Assembly: GCF_036323735.1 (NCBI RefSeq)
Contig: NC_086024.1
Span: forward strand, 128,672,053 to 128,736,052
Origin: Rattus norvegicus
Taxonomy: Eukaryota > Chordata > Mammalia > Rodentia > Muridae
Length of the DNA stretch: 64,000 nucleotides
Reading direction: 5' to 3'
Positions 9,761 through 23,700 of the stretch are shown here, in pieces. The notes beneath the pieces are model-generated. The model worked only from the letters and a program-made list of their open reading frames with translations, had not been told where the DNA came from and did not search any database. Within the stretch, counting starts at the first letter, position 1; every line of letters begins with the position of its first letter. The position numbers were made by a program, and so were the translations under genes.

Positions 9761-11621
9761 TTCGCCAAGTTGGGGATGAAGAATGGACACCCACTTAGAA
9801 ATTCCAAATGCCCAGTGCCCTAGCCAGGGTGCCCCCCTCGCATGGTTTACAATATTTAAAATATTACTGCACAGATAGGAATGGGCGGCCATTGTTTTTA
9901 TTTACTTTCTAAGGTGCTTTGGGAGCTGACACGGAGCCAGCTCATCTATCCATCCTGAAGGCTCGTTAACGCCGGAGAGCTCATGTTCTGTACACCCTGG
10001 TCAAGCAGAATATACAGTGAACAAGAACAGTGAATGGTTTAAACAAAGAACGGTGTCCCATCAAGGAGACTCCTGATGTGTAAGGCGTAGAGCTTGGGTA
10101 GAGTAATGGTTACTAGTCTTGTTGTTGGGACCAATACATAACCTGGCAAAATCGGCTTATGAAAGGAAGGGTTTGTTTTGCCTCATGGGTCAAGGGAACG
10201 GTGCAGAGAAGTCTCGGTGGCTGGAGCTTGAGGCAGCTGGTCGCACTGCATCCATAGAAAGAAAGAAGAGAGTAATGAATGCTTGCAACTGGATGTCTCC
10301 TTTGTATTTAGCCTGAGATTCAGCCCAAGGAATGGGACCCCTCAACAATTAAACCTTCCTACCTCAATGAACCACACTTACATGACCCCTCCTGGACATA
10401 CCCAGAAGCCTCTCTCTGTCTAGCTGACAGTCAAGCCTGACCATCACAGCTACATACATTGTACAGGTACCTCTAGGACTGTATGAGCAGCCCAGAGCCT
10501 GGTACTCTGGGTTCAGTCCTGGGAATCTATAGTTCAACTGTTCATTTAGATGCCCTTTGGAAATGCCGTCCTCCTGTTTTCTATGAGTTCTAACTGCCTT
10601 TAGAATAGTGGTAGTCATCTTGGGTAAAAAAGTCATTCCACGCTTAGTCATTCTCAACATTCGGTTGCTGATGATTTTGAAGTCATGGACCAGCCCATGG
10701 GGGCAAGTTTTTCCTATCCATACTTCACATGCAGCATTCAACCTTCCAACCTGCAATTTGCATGCTTCCCAGCAGAGGGCACCCCACCCGACTTTCTTCT
10801 GAAAGCCTGCATAAAGTCTCTCTGGTTTGTTTGTTTTTCCCTATGTAACAGCCTGAGAAAGCCAGCATTTGGGATGATGGGGCACCAGTGCCTTCCGAAA
10901 AGGAACCCGAGCTTTGCTGAAGGTTGCCAGGAGCCCACACAGGGCACCTGGCAGTGGAGGCGGTGCAGAAGAGGGACTGTGGGGAATGAGGCTCAGGCAG
11001 TGAGCCGCCTCTGCCTCCAGAGCCCAGGGCATTCGGTGTGGCTTTCAGGATATGCCAGACTGTTGTCACTATAAACAGCCACAGTCAGAGGGCTAGAAAA
11101 GTGGCCACATTGGAGAGGTCTTTACAATCCATACAGCACTGATACTTGTTCTGTTCCTGCTTAAGAAACCCAGTGAGCGTCCCATTCCTATCCCTTCCCT
11201 GGCCTAAGTTGCCTTCCCGGGCAGTGGGTGTTCCTGGTCATCCTCTCTCCATTTATCTGCATTCCTGTAACACACAGTGCTCCAGCCGCAGGGCCTCCCC
11301 ACTGTCCCTCTCATGCCTCTCCTTTGAGTGTCCCCACCCTCTTACATGGTTTTTGTGACCCCCTAATTTGTCACAACCTCTTTGTCCACAGATTCATTTA
11401 ATTGCTATTGAATGGTCTCTCCCATCGAGACCCCGCATGCGGGGAGCCATTGAAGAGCTCAACTGAGCAACCGAGACAATGAAATCACACGTAGCCACCG
11501 CCATGTCACCAGTGGCAACCCAGCTACTCAGAAGTGGGCAATCCCTCATTTTCAGATTAGTGCCCTGTTGATGGGAGGAGGTGTGTGGGGCGGTCTGTTG
11601 CCACTAAGTTCACATTTCAGG

Positions 11622-11627
11622 TTTATT
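11622..11627 (-). terminator. Serpina9 polyadenylation signal AATAAA
   Basis: TTTATT on the plus strand reads AATAAA on the gene strand, 345 nt after the stop codon. It is the first canonical signal that I see downstream of Serpina9. It implies a 3' UTR of about 365 nt with cleavage near 11595-11610. Confidence 0.7.
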
Positions 11628-11971
11628 GAATGCAGTGCTGGGAGTCAGCCGTAAAAGCAAGGGTACCGAGTCCTGTGCGCCGCCATTCCCAAGAGATCTG
11701 AGGCATTGAGCTGTGCCTGCCCTGTCACATTCCAGAAAAAGGCTACATGGGAAAGCAGGTGGGAGGGGCTACTGGAAGGGTGACCAGACCCTGATGTCTC
11801 TTCTATGGTTGGGCCCCAGCGTGCAACCCCAAAGGCCAATGCTCTCCTGTTGGAGTCAAGTAGACCTCAATCAAGGAAATGGGTCTTGATATCACCTTGC
11901 TAGCGTCTTCCGACACACACCTATTTCTTGTGAATTATTAGTGTGTGGCCAGCCAACAGCTCTCTTCCAAT
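11628..11971 (-). other. Serpina9 3' untranslated region
   Basis: The sequence between the TAG stop (11972-11974) and the AATAAA signal. No splice site or repeat is obvious in it. Confidence 0.6.
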
Positions 11972-12172
11972 CTACATTTTCCTGGGGTTTTCAACTTTCC
12001 CTAGAAAGAGAATGGATTCTGTGTTTTTATCTAGAAGTAGAATCAGGAAGGGCTCATTGAAGGCGATGGTGGAAGATGGGGTGTCCCTTGAGCGGACTAT
12101 TAGTTTGGTGGTGGTGGCTGCTGCGGCTTCTGTCCCCTCCTCGCTGACATCCAGTACAGCCTTGTGAGCAGC
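11972..12172 (-). CDS. Serpina9: Serpina9 exon 5 (reactive-centre loop, stop codon)
   Basis: Acceptor CATTCACAG (AG at 12173-12174) opens in frame with AAHKAVLDVSEEG, the conserved s5A-hinge entry. The loop reads TTTKLIVRSRDTPSS, followed by s1C/s4B (FNEPFLILLL) and the final ILFLGKVENPRKM, then TAG. Residues 352-417. Confidence 0.95.
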   Translation of the reverse strand, partial: AAHKAVLDVSEEGTEAAAATTTKLIVRSRDTPSSTIAFNEPFLILLLDKNTESILFLGKVENPRKM

Positions 12173-15100
12173 CTGTGAATGGGAAAACAAGCGTCAGTGG
12201 TTCCCGCAGAAGCTGTGCCCTGAGCCTCTTGCTACCGAAGGCTGATGCTGCTTTCTCTTTCAGGGGGGAGGCTCCCAGCTTGTGACCAACGGCCAAGATA
12301 CATCATGGACTGGGAACGCAAGGTTTTTCAGGTGCATATGAGTGTTCCCCTTGGGTAAAGCTCTACTGGGTTCTTCATATCCCATGGGGGACCTCTCAGT
12401 CTTTTCCCTTGGGGACCAATGACAAAAATGTTCTCAGAACAGTATCTGATCATCATATACTCCACTATCAAATTATCATATAAATAGACATAAATTAGCC
12501 AGATCAAAAACCTGAGGAGTATGGACTTGGCTGTGGACAGAGGCTAGGCAGATAACACAGTGAATGAAGACCCTTTCTGTGGGACATGAGGACATGGGTC
12601 ACCCGGCTGTACCGCCAGACTGAGCGATTTCAGATACAAGAATTACTGTATCACACGTGAGTTGAGTTCAATAATTTCTCACAGGAGGACCCAAAATCTG
12701 ACCTTTTAGATCCAGCCCTCCACTTTTAGCACAAATGCCGCATTTACAGGTACAAAGGCACCTGGGCAGCGGCCGCCGTAACATTTGCTTGGGAATTCAA
12801 GATGGTGGGGAAGGAAGAGATGCTAGATGCTTATCTATTCTTCCACTGCTGACATGTGGCAACCATGTTGCTTGCCAGGGACAGACCTGCTTTTCAAAGA
12901 AGTACAGACTGTTTTCTTGAAGAGGGATTATGTGCACCTGTGAGACAGGTTGTGGTGGCCATGATGGCCCAGGCCTGGCGGCCACGAAATTTGACTTTTT
13001 CTTTGGCCATTAAACACCTCACCCTCTCCAGCCTGTCACCTTCACAGTTAGATGGGAGTCCTTTGTTAGCTGTCCCTCCTGGCATGGACTTCCTTGCACG
13101 CATCTCCATCAACTTACCTTAGAAACCTGCAGGAAGTGTGTCTTTGTAATTCCGGAGAAGTCAGCGTTTGAGTTAAAGGCGTCTCGGATTCCCATCTCAG
13201 GGAGGATGGTTTCCAGGTTGTAGGAAGCAGAAATGGAAAATTTGGGGATGAACACCTTGATCCACCTATGGAGAGTAAAAGAGACGCGACCAGGTCAGGA
13301 TATCCCTGTTTCCATGTGGCATTTCTGGACAGAGCTTTCTCCAGCCCCATTCCTGAACGCCAGAGAAGTCAACTCATCCCAGTCCCAAAGCACCAGGCCG
13401 CTCTGTCTCTGAGCCTCCCAGATGAGCAAGCTCATCTCTGGGTATCAGAATAGAACATAAGGATCCTATAACCAAGTAACGACCTGAGGTGAGAGGACGA
13501 ATCAGCATGGGTACCACAGCAGACGCCAATGGGTATATCAGGAAGTGATGGTAGCTTAGGTACTGGCCACGTCCAGCAGGACTTCCTGAGACAAGCACAC
13601 CCTGATAATCTCCCCAGGGTGACAAAACCCCACAGGGTGTTGTACCATGCTGGGAATATACCTACACCTGCCCTATCCAATATGCTTGTCACTGGGCACA
13701 TGTGGGTACTGAACAATTTGAGGCATGCCTATCGCAAACAATGAGCTAAACTCTTACTGTGATTAATTCATTTGTTACACTGATTGCTTGGTGGAGCTTG
13801 GTGTGCAGTGGTGGGTGTGCATGTGTGTCTCTGTGTGTGCGTGGACACATTTTGTGAGTCAGTCCGCTCCTTCTAACTTGTAGATCCTGGGGTTCAAACT
13901 CAGGTTGTCTGGCTTGGAAGTCAGAACCTGCACCCACTGAGCCTTAATTTTATTCTACTTTACTAGATTCAAATATGGGAGACCAGTTGTGGCCAGAGCC
14001 TACCATATTGGACAGCATAAGCCTTCAGTTTGGCATGTTTACTTCTTCTGTAATGGTTTCCCTCTCCCAGAGCAAACACTGCTCATTTACTGAGCATTTA
14101 CCACGGAGCTGCTCTCCTGGGCACGTTCAATAGCATTTCTCTTATTTTAAAGATTTTAGGTGTAATTGCAGTGCTTTGCCTGTGTTTGTGTGCTCAGCTG
14201 CTCACAGAAAGAGAAGCACAAGACCTTGGAGAGATACCTCAGTCCTCATCTGACAAACCTCCCTGATATTTAGTACCACAGACAACTCCTTCTTCTGCTG
14301 GCCTGGGCACCTCTGGATTCCCTGGCTCCCTCTGAGTTCCACCTTCCTGCGGCCTCCTGAAGGCCTTGTCGTTTTCCTCAACCCAGCACCGGTGCAGCGG
14401 GAGGAAAGAAAAACACCCCAACAAGCCCTCAGTGCCTCTCGATTCTTCACCTTCCGTCTCTGATGGTGCTGTTACCCCCATCCCCCATCCCACAGCCTGT
14501 ATGTCTTCGTGTCCCCCACCCGAGGCCGGTAAGCGTAGGGAATAGCTTGGACTCCACTTGATCTGGGCTGTGCACACTACTGCTCTAGACAATGTACCTA
14601 GCAACCTGTTGGCCTCTTGGGAACCCCAACCTGTACAGAGTTACATAGACACCTGCTCCAATCAACAGAATAATCTACCTTCCTTAAGAATTCCTTGAAA
14701 ACACGTCTTAGAACACAATCAGGAGTTGTGTGTTGGCAATGGACTGTCAGGCCTGGGCTGGCTCTGGGTGTGCATGCAGTAAGACAAACTATGTGGACTT
14801 TGAGGGAGAACTCTCCTTTCACCAGCTTACTCTGTGCACACCTGTGTGTGCATATGGTCACAATGAGATGCACAATGAGAAGGGTGTGAACAGCAGGCAG
14901 ATGATTGATTATCTGATCTAACCTATCAATCAAAACAGAGAACCACCCTTGCTATGCCCTTAGTACCCAACCTCCTCCTTTTGAGCCTCATAAAAGGGAG
15001 CCCCAAACAATAATCGGGGCCTTAGAGAATCCTCCCTTGTGTGACCCATTAGCAATCTGGCCACTTCATTTCTTTCTGATCTGCATTATCATTTTGCTTT

Positions 15101-17404
15101 GAAGGGTGTTTCCTTGCTGTTTTGAAATTTGTGTCATCTTGTATCACAGTGGAATAAGAGGCCAGGAGCACCCAGCCCAGACCCGAGGCATTGTCCATAT
15201 CCAGGCTTGTGGCTGCCGTCACCACTGCACCCTTGAAGCAGTCCCCTGAGGAAAGCAAGCTTCCTCTGTTGTCAAACTCCTGGGTACTTTGCCTGCCTTT
15301 CCCAGGACATTGGTCCTCATCTTCCTTAAATGGCTACTATTCTGAACCTCATCTTTTCCTTTCTCTTAGATGGCAAACACTGAGGATGATGAATATGTCA
15401 AGGAATCATGAGAAGAGACTGAAAATAAATATTCAATGATCTTCTGTATCACATGATTGATCTCCGTATACTCTCTACAACATGTACAATGTTTACAACA
15501 TCGCCGTTATTAGGCGCTTCCTACCTCCCAGACACTCTCTGCCACTTTCTAAGGAGTAACTCGGCTTTAGCAACCTCTAGTTTTAGTGACTCAGCACCAT
15601 TGTGCTCCTCAGTTTACAAGTGAGCACCAAGACTTCTGTTGGTTTGCTTGCTTGCCTTTACACAAACAGTTTCGTGGAATTCAGTATGGCTTGGTTTCTG
15701 GAGTGAACTCTACTTGGACTTAAAAGCTTTGCCTGTGTGGCCTCGCACGATTCACTGTGGCGGTTTGAAGAGAGATGTCTCCCACAGGCTCAGGCATCAG
15801 AATACTTGGTCCCCAGCTGGTGGTGACACTTGGAGAGGTTATGACAAGTACAGCCTTGCTGGTGGAAGTACTTCGCTGGGGTGGGCTTCAAGAGTTTGCA
15901 GCCTTGCCCCTCACTCCTGTTTCATTCTCTGTTTCATGTTGCAGGGAAAGGTGTTATCCCTCCGCTTCCTGTCCCTGTCACCATGCCTACCACCTTGAGC
16001 CTACACGGCACACCATGATGGACTTGCAGCCTCTGAACATGTAAGTCAAAGTAAATTCTTTCCTCCTCAAGTTGCCTTTTGTCATGGTGCTTTGCCCCCA
16101 GTGACACAAAAGTAACCAGTACATCTACTTACCCTCCAGAAGCCTGTTTGGGGAAATTGTGCACTAGGAGATGGTGACATTGGTATGGTACTGTGTGGAC
16201 ACAGTACCAACATCACTGTCTGGCAGGCAGAGGAGGCTTGGTACACAGGAGTTACCATTGAGTAGCTGCCACCACATGACCCATCCTCGGATGAACAGCT
16301 CCCTACAAGCTCACAGTGATGCTCACCTTTTCTGGAGTGAGCGGCTCCATCTTCTCAGCCTCCTGGGTGACAGACTCCTCTCCAGCTGCCGCATCTTGCC
16401 CTTACCAGGGAGGACAAAGAAGGCCACGGCATCTCCCCTGTAGTCCATCTGCAGAATAGAGCAGCCCAGCTCTCTGTCCACTCCAAAGGCAAACGACTCG
16501 GTCTGGTGCATCATGGGAACATGCACAGTGGTGCCCTTGCTCAGAAGGAATGGGAAGCTCTTGTTTGTGTTTGCAGCACTAAAGGGCTGGGTCCAGTTGG
16601 CTAGTGTGGAGAAAGAAGAGAGGGCTTACATCGGTGCAGAAGGAGAGAGGACTTAAGGCAAAAGAAGAGGGGCTTTACATCCCTGAAACCTGCCAGGGAA
16701 AACAGGCAGAAGAGGACCTCTAAAAACTCAGTTTTCCATAAAAACAACTAACTAGCATTGTAAGGCCCAGACTTTGATTCCCAACACACATGTGTATACA
16801 TATGCACTTACCACACATATCATACCATACACACACCCCACATGACACACATATATGTATATACTATACATCTCATATATACACACATACGCCACACACA
16901 CAGCATACCATACACGCAGCCTATGCCACACACACACACACACAAATACACACACACACACACACACACATAAAACACATGTTCACAGGCCACACCATAC
17001 ACTACACAGAGAGAGAGAGACAAACATATGCATCACACATACAACAATTCACTCCCTGCATACATGTAACAGATATCATACACACATACACACACATATC
17101 ACATGTACACAAACACATATATAAATACCCCACATACCATATATGCACTTGCATACCAACCCAAATACACCACACATACCACATATCCCCCTCCTATATG
17201 CACTTTTACATGCACAACATATACTATGTATACTCCACACACCATACACATTTGCATGTATTTGATAAATGTTGTACAATATATTTACTTACACAATAAA
17301 TATTGCACATTCAATAACTATTACACCACATATGCACACACACATACCATTCACTACACTTGCATACATATAAGTACACTCTACTTATCTAATACTATGA
17401 CACA

Positions 17405-17460
<56 letters not shown>

Positions 17461-20400
17461 CTGATACTTCACACACTTGCCAGCAGTGGTCAAAATCAAC
17501 TCCTTTAAAATTCTGAAAAATCCTCAGATGCTTATAGCTGAGAAACAAAATATTAAAGACAATGAACTGTGTCTTGTTAGAGGTGGTAAAGTTTGTGGCA
17601 TTCTAACAGGCTCTAGTTCTACTCCTGAGTCTTCCTTCTGTATGGTCTTGAAAAATAACAGCCTGCATTTACAGTGAAATCAAGATGGGTCTGGAAATAC
17701 TTCAAAGACTCATTCTCAAGTTGTACATAGTGGCTCTCACACTTGCAATCCCAGAACATGAGAGGCCAAGGCTGGAGGGTTATGAGTTCGAGGCTATCTT
17801 AGGCTACACAGAGAAAACATATCTCAAAACAAAAACAGTCCTAGACTCATCCTCAAAGAATTGTCTTTATCTAACCTGCCTCCTGCAGTACCAAAAGAAT
17901 GACTTATAAAAGCCGTCAGTATTTGATCAGACTTGGAGTCCAGCCAAGGCAAATATCATCTCCCTGAGGACATTTGCCAAGACAGTGGCAGGCGGAACTC
18001 CGAAACACCTCCAGCATACATAACAGTCAAGACAAATAATCCACTAACCACAAAGATTGGGAAAACAAACAGAAAAGAGGAGGTAGGTCCTGTCAGCAAA
18101 AATGACAGAGCAAGTCCCTCTGCATGGCTACCCTTCCCTGAACATTGTCCCAGTCAGCCGTGGTGACCCAAGGAGAGGTTGTTCAAGGCAAACGACTGAA
18201 TCATGATGGGGAGACCCCACTCACACAACTGACTGAGGTGCACTCCGTGCCTAATGCCTTCTCCCTAGAGGTGTGGGAGTGTATTTCAAATGCAATTACA
18301 GACAAGTGTCCTCACTGCCTGGCTGTCTGGAGGATGGATAAGAGATAAAATGAAAGAGAGATAAACAAATAAATGTCTAAAGAATCAAATGTTTACAGGA
18401 AGTTTGGAAGCTTTCAGCATATCTCAAATACAAAGAGGCCCCAGACGTGAGTAAAGCTATCAGCTTGGGAACTATCTGGGTGTCTCAGAGCCCTCACTGC
18501 CAGCAGGCCTGGGCATGCACAGACAGAAAATAAAGGGTGAGTCAAAGTTGTAGTCTGCCGAGGTGAGTGTGGATGACAAGTCGCAATATGCACATGGTGA
18601 CCCTCTACAACTATTGGGAGATCTTCCAGCCAAGAAGACATCTGTGACTTTAAAGAATCCATTCGGAAGGAACAGGAAGCAATTGCTACAAGGAACAACA
18701 ATGACTAACCCTCTGGAGGGGAAGTAGTTCATGTCTAGAATTGATTTACATTATTAACATTGTTGGGCCGAAAACATGCAAAGGACCCAGAGAGATGGCT
18801 CTGAGGTTAGAAACTCTCGCTGCTCTTACAGAGGACCCAGGTCAGCTCCCAGATTACAATTGCCTATACCTCCAGTTCCGGGGGGATCTGATGTCCTCTT
18901 CTGGACTCTGTAGGCAACCACACTGGTGTCTAAATACTCATCGCCCGAAACACATGTGCACACGCACAACTAAAATAAATATTTAGATACTTTAAGGAAA
19001 ACAAACAAAAATGCAATATGAAAGTTTAGAGCATGGGGAGCGTGTGTTCCTAAGGCGAACCAGCTACGGCCTTGTAAATCAAATGCATCAAAGCAGCTAT
19101 TCTGAACATGCTCAAAGAGCTTTTTAGAAATCAAACGTCTCTAATAATCATTCACTTGCAATTGGAGAAATCATTCCAAGCCATTGCGTAGAGTTGGAAA
19201 ATATGGTAACAGAAATGAAAGTTTCACTCGAGAGACCCAACAGCATATTAGAGCTAACGGAAGACAATGAACACTGAGTTAGAAAACGGATCGGTAAGTC
19301 TGTCATATGAGGAGTACCGAGCAGAAGGAGGGGAGAGGAAGGAAAGAGAAGATGGTCATGGGAAGAAGTAAGCACTCAGAGGCTCCCAAAACCTGGTTTA
19401 TAGAAACCTCCCAACACAGTTAACAAATCTATACTTAGACATCATAATCAGTCAAAGGCAAAGAAGCAACCTCACATTTGAGGTGGCCTTAACAACATGA
19501 ACAGATGGTTTCTTTTCAGAAAGTACGAACTTGGAGAGCAGTAAACTGAAACAACAGCAAACAAGCTTTTGCCAGAGCTACAGAGGCCTCTGTGGTCCGG
19601 ATGGGACAGTGACATGGAGCCACTCCAGCACAGGAAGTTATGCTGTGAACGTGGGAGGCAGCATGAGTATTTTGCAGGTGGCTGTAGTGGTAGACACCTA
19701 TAATTCCAGAGATCGGGGCAGAGGCAGAGAGTTTGCTGTAAGTTCAAGTCCAGTTTGATCAAGAAGGCAAATTCTTGACTGTAGAGTGAGATGCTGTCCC
19801 TAAATAAAGAAGAAATCTAGACGGATAGAAGTTATGTTGTCCTTGCTGAAAAGGCAGCTCCTAAAGTGATGGCTGCCGAGATGGTTCAGCTGTTGAGAAC
19901 ACTGATTGCTCTTGCACAGGACCCAGGTTCCATTCCCAGCACCTACATGACAGCTCACAACTGAATAGAACTCCACTTCTGGGGGGAATCTGGTGCCCCC
20001 TTCTGGCTTCCACAGGCACTGCACACATGTGGTGCACATGCATGCAGACAAACAGGCACATAACATAAATTCCTTTTAGAACAAAAGAAAATCGATCATA
20101 ATAAATTTACACTGGTGGGCACACATGCGTAGAAGTAGGATTTATGACAATGACACCAAAGGGATGGAGGAAATGTAACCATTGAGAAAAACAATGCTCA
20201 TAGTCGTCGGAATGATGATCGGTGTAACCATGAATACATGCTAATAACTACAGGCTAATTGCAATCCCCAGGTCAACCCTAGGGAAGTAAGAAGTGAGAA
20301 TGAGGGAAAAATGAATTAAAATCTGGGAAAACGTAAACTAGGAAATATTTCAACGGAAAAGATGGCACCATGGCGACACCGTGGAAGGAAAACGCTAAAG

Positions 20401-20671
20401 ATATGCAGACACTCACTGTACTACTGTCCAGAGGTAGGCTGTTTACAGAGCCAATAAGCCCAAGGTCACATTAGTCATTAGAGAATCCAGAGCAGAACCA
20501 TAATGAGTTAGCACCGCCCCGCATTGTGGCTGTCATCAGAAAGACAGATAATGAGAAATAGAGGGCTGGTGAGATGGCTCAGTAGATAAAGGTGCCTCCA
20601 GCCAAGCCTGGCAACCTGAGTTCAATCCCTGGTGATGGAAGAAGAGAATTACTCCTGTATGTTGTCCTCTG

Positions 20672-20717
<46 letters not shown>

Positions 20718-23700
20718 CACACTAAATAAATAAATAAATAAATAAACTAGAAGAGAAAGCAAATAGCAGCGAGACTATGGAAACGACCAAGCGACTGTTG
20801 GTGTCAGCTCTGCAGTCACCTACAGAGGTTCCCAGCTTCTTAAAGTGACCAAATGACTGAGCAGGCTCTCTCCTGGGTGCACACTTGAAAGTCTCAAGAC
20901 GCCCTCCACACAAAAGGAGCCTTCCCTAACGTCACAGTAAGGTATTCACCGTAGCCTGGAGTAGGGTCAGCCTGAGCACCCACCATCTGACACGCAGAAG
21001 GCTGCCTGTCCAGAGGACAGTATCTTTCAGCTCGAGTGAATGAGGGCAGGGAGCTAGTTCACTCCACATTGGGTCCAAGCTTGATAGAGGCAATGTCCGG
21101 CTTCTGTTCAGTGTCAAATTAGCAGTCAGCAACAAGGAATAGAAAAGAAAGGGAAGGCACAGAAAACAGAAACTGGCTAGAGGATGAGCAGCTGCTGTTA
21201 ATTGTTAGTGAACATGGATGGACCTTAGATACATGCAAAAGGCATGACCTGGAATCCTGTTTGAATGCCATTTAGACACCTGGAATGTCTAAAATAGGCA
21301 GGTGGCAGAGACAGGGGATACATTACTGGTCTGCAGCAGGGAAGAGCAGGAGTCGGGAGAGGCAGCTCATTTTCTTGAGGGGACAGGGGTCTCTCTCCTG
21401 AGGAGGAAAATGAGCTGTGGAGTTACAGAAAGCAACTTAAATCTGTCTTCAAAGGCGATGCCCGATCGACAGAACGGTGTCCTTTAATACACTGTCCTAG
21501 TAAACAGCAAAGCCCAGTGGTTCTCGACCTTCCTAACGCTGCTACCCTATAATACCATTCCTCATGTTGTGGTGATCCATGATCATAACATTATTTCCCT
21601 GCTACTTCATGACTACAGTTTTGCTACTGTTACGAATTGTAATGAAGATATCTCATATGCAACTCCCACGAAAGGGTCACTTGACCCCCAAAGAGGTTGT
21701 GACTAAGAGGTTGAGAACCTCTGCTCTAGACAGACACGAGTAACAGTCACTAGCTTGTCTATATTTCCAGCACAGCACAGTCTTGGTGAACATGCCAGCA
21801 ACCGAAGACCCTTTAAGACTTGGACACTTTAAAATGATTTTACACTGTGCACATGACCTTTCATCAGAACTAAGCCAAAGTGGACAATATATAACAAATG
21901 AAGGTATCTCACCGTGGAAAGAAAGCGGGTCAATTTTCTTGTCCTCTTTTTTGTGTTTGGAGGATGTGTGGGTGGACGGCTAGACAAATGGCTGGACTGG
22001 AGGTTGACTGAACAAACGGATGTGGAGGTTGGTTGGTGATTGGTTAATAGGAAAATGGACGTGTAGGTGAAGAGCTGGATGGATGGACTGGAGGTTGGGT
22101 AAATGGGAGGATGGAGGGAAGGAAGGAACCATGACACAGTGGCACACACAGCTCTGAAGATTAGGCACTCAACTTCAGGCATGGTCCTGTGAGGCTGTGT
22201 GTGCTTAGCGATCCCCAGCCAAGAGGCAGAGACTGGCACAGAGCGGGCACTTGGCCCTTGGAAGATCTTCAGAAACGCACTTAGGATAGTGGAACAAGAA
22301 AGGGACAGAGGGAGAACACAGACTCAGGGTCGTGTGCCTTTAAACCTGTTGCTCGTTCAGCGCCAGAGAAGTGTCATTTTTGACAGTGGCACTGTAAACA
22401 GTGATGCCTAGGCAGATATGAATGACAGACTAGCTTGTCTACACTTCCAAACCTTTGAAACTGTTCTTACCACTGGGTTTTTAAACTGGCCAGAAAGGGC
22501 CTAGTGTGTCACTGCCGTGAAGTGTTTAGGGAGCAGTATGACTGCCGTTGGTGCCAAAATACAAGCTCTTTTCTCCTCAAGAGTTGCAGAGAACATTTTG
22601 GGACCCTTCTTGCTGAGCACAGCTCTTTAGGACAGCCCCTTGCTTCATGCTAACACAAGGGTAAATGAGGCCCCATGCTATTAATGAATGGCAGCTAGAG
22701 AGAGAGAACAGATGACAGCCAAGAATGTACAGGTAGCTACTTGCAAAGCTGATGTGAATTCAGGCACACCCTGCTGTCTAGACCTTGCTGTACACACCTG
22801 TTTCCTTGACTACACAACAGCAAAAGGAAAAAAAATAGAAATCAGAGGTATATTGGAGTTGTATCTCTGTTGGTGGTAGAGGTGTGTGGTTTGCACAAAG
22901 CCCCGAGTTCAGTCCCCCATTGCATCAATAGGGTGTGGTGAACACACTTATAATCCCAGTTCTAAGGAGATGGAGAATCAGAGGTTCAAGGTCATCCTCA
23001 GCTATGTAGCTTGATGGAGGCCATCTTGAAATATGTAAGACCCTACTCAACAAACAAACAAGCAAACACACAAACAAGCAAAAGCAAGGAAACAAACAAG
23101 AAAACATCCAAGTACTTAAAAAGGGGAGGAAAGGAAATAAGAAAAGAGAAATGAAGGAAAGAGAAAGAAAAGAGTAAATCAGCCTCACCTTTAAAGAAGA
23201 TGTGGTTCACCAGGACCATTGCTGTCTGAGAGTCAAGGTCTTGGATTACATCCACCACCTTCCCTTTGGTCTCCCTCTCCACGTAACTGTTGATCTGGGC
23301 CTGGGCAGTAACAGCATTTGAGAAGTCTTCAGAAAAGACTTTGGTCCCATAAAGCTTTTTAACCCTGTCCAGAAACTTGACCTGCAGCTGTAGCTCCTTC
23401 CTGATGAAGAGGACACTGCCCATCCGCAACTCCAGGTCTTTGTGGCACTCGTTCAGCGAGTGGACCAGCTGCTCGAAGCCCAGGTGGATGGTGTGCTCCG
23501 CAATGTGCGTGATGTTGAAACCGAGGCTCCGGAGGATCTGCGTCTTGGTGGCTGAGCAGGCCCCCAGGGACAGCATGGCCAGGGAAGTAGAGATACTCAC
23601 AGGAGAAAAGAGGATATTCTGACCTGGACTCTTCTGAGCCAGCCTCTGGTATAGGAGGAAGGCGAACTTGGTGTTGCTGGGAGTCACCTGGGAGGCTGGG

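Larger units (their letters stand above)
3426..11600. other. Intergenic DNA between Serpina11 and the 3' end of Serpina9
   Basis: About 8 kb with no gene recognised. It contains an old MIR (about 4425-4545), a short CAGA array, a B3-type SINE running into a CA-rich minisatellite-like block (5832-6345), a reversed B3/RSINE-type SINE (about 6410-6726), and an L2 fragment (about 9650-9760). The largest frames (for example 7976-8530 plus and 10364-10756 minus) have no recognisable similarity, start context or exon structure. I take them as chance frames. Confidence 0.6.
13268..16326 (-). other. Serpina9: Serpina9 intron 3
   Basis: About 3.06 kb. Holds a reversed B3-type SINE (13805-13945) and a rodent MaLR solitary LTR (15756-16122). 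The rest is unique-looking with no gene. Confidence 0.85.
16603..23188 (-). other. Serpina9: Serpina9 intron 2
   Basis: About 6.6 kb. Contains a long CA/CATA-rich block (16786-17456), a B1 (17722-17845), B2/B3 SINEs (18783-18987, 19866-20086, 20563-20750), a B1-like SINE (19672-19806), a second URR1 copy (21515-21723) and a B4 (ID-B1) SINE (22860-23060). No gene seen. Confidence 0.8.

Noticed and set aside
10364..10756. A 130-codon minus-strand frame
   Set aside because: Contains no motif that I recognise and overlaps other frames of equal length on the other strand; a chance frame is the simplest reading.
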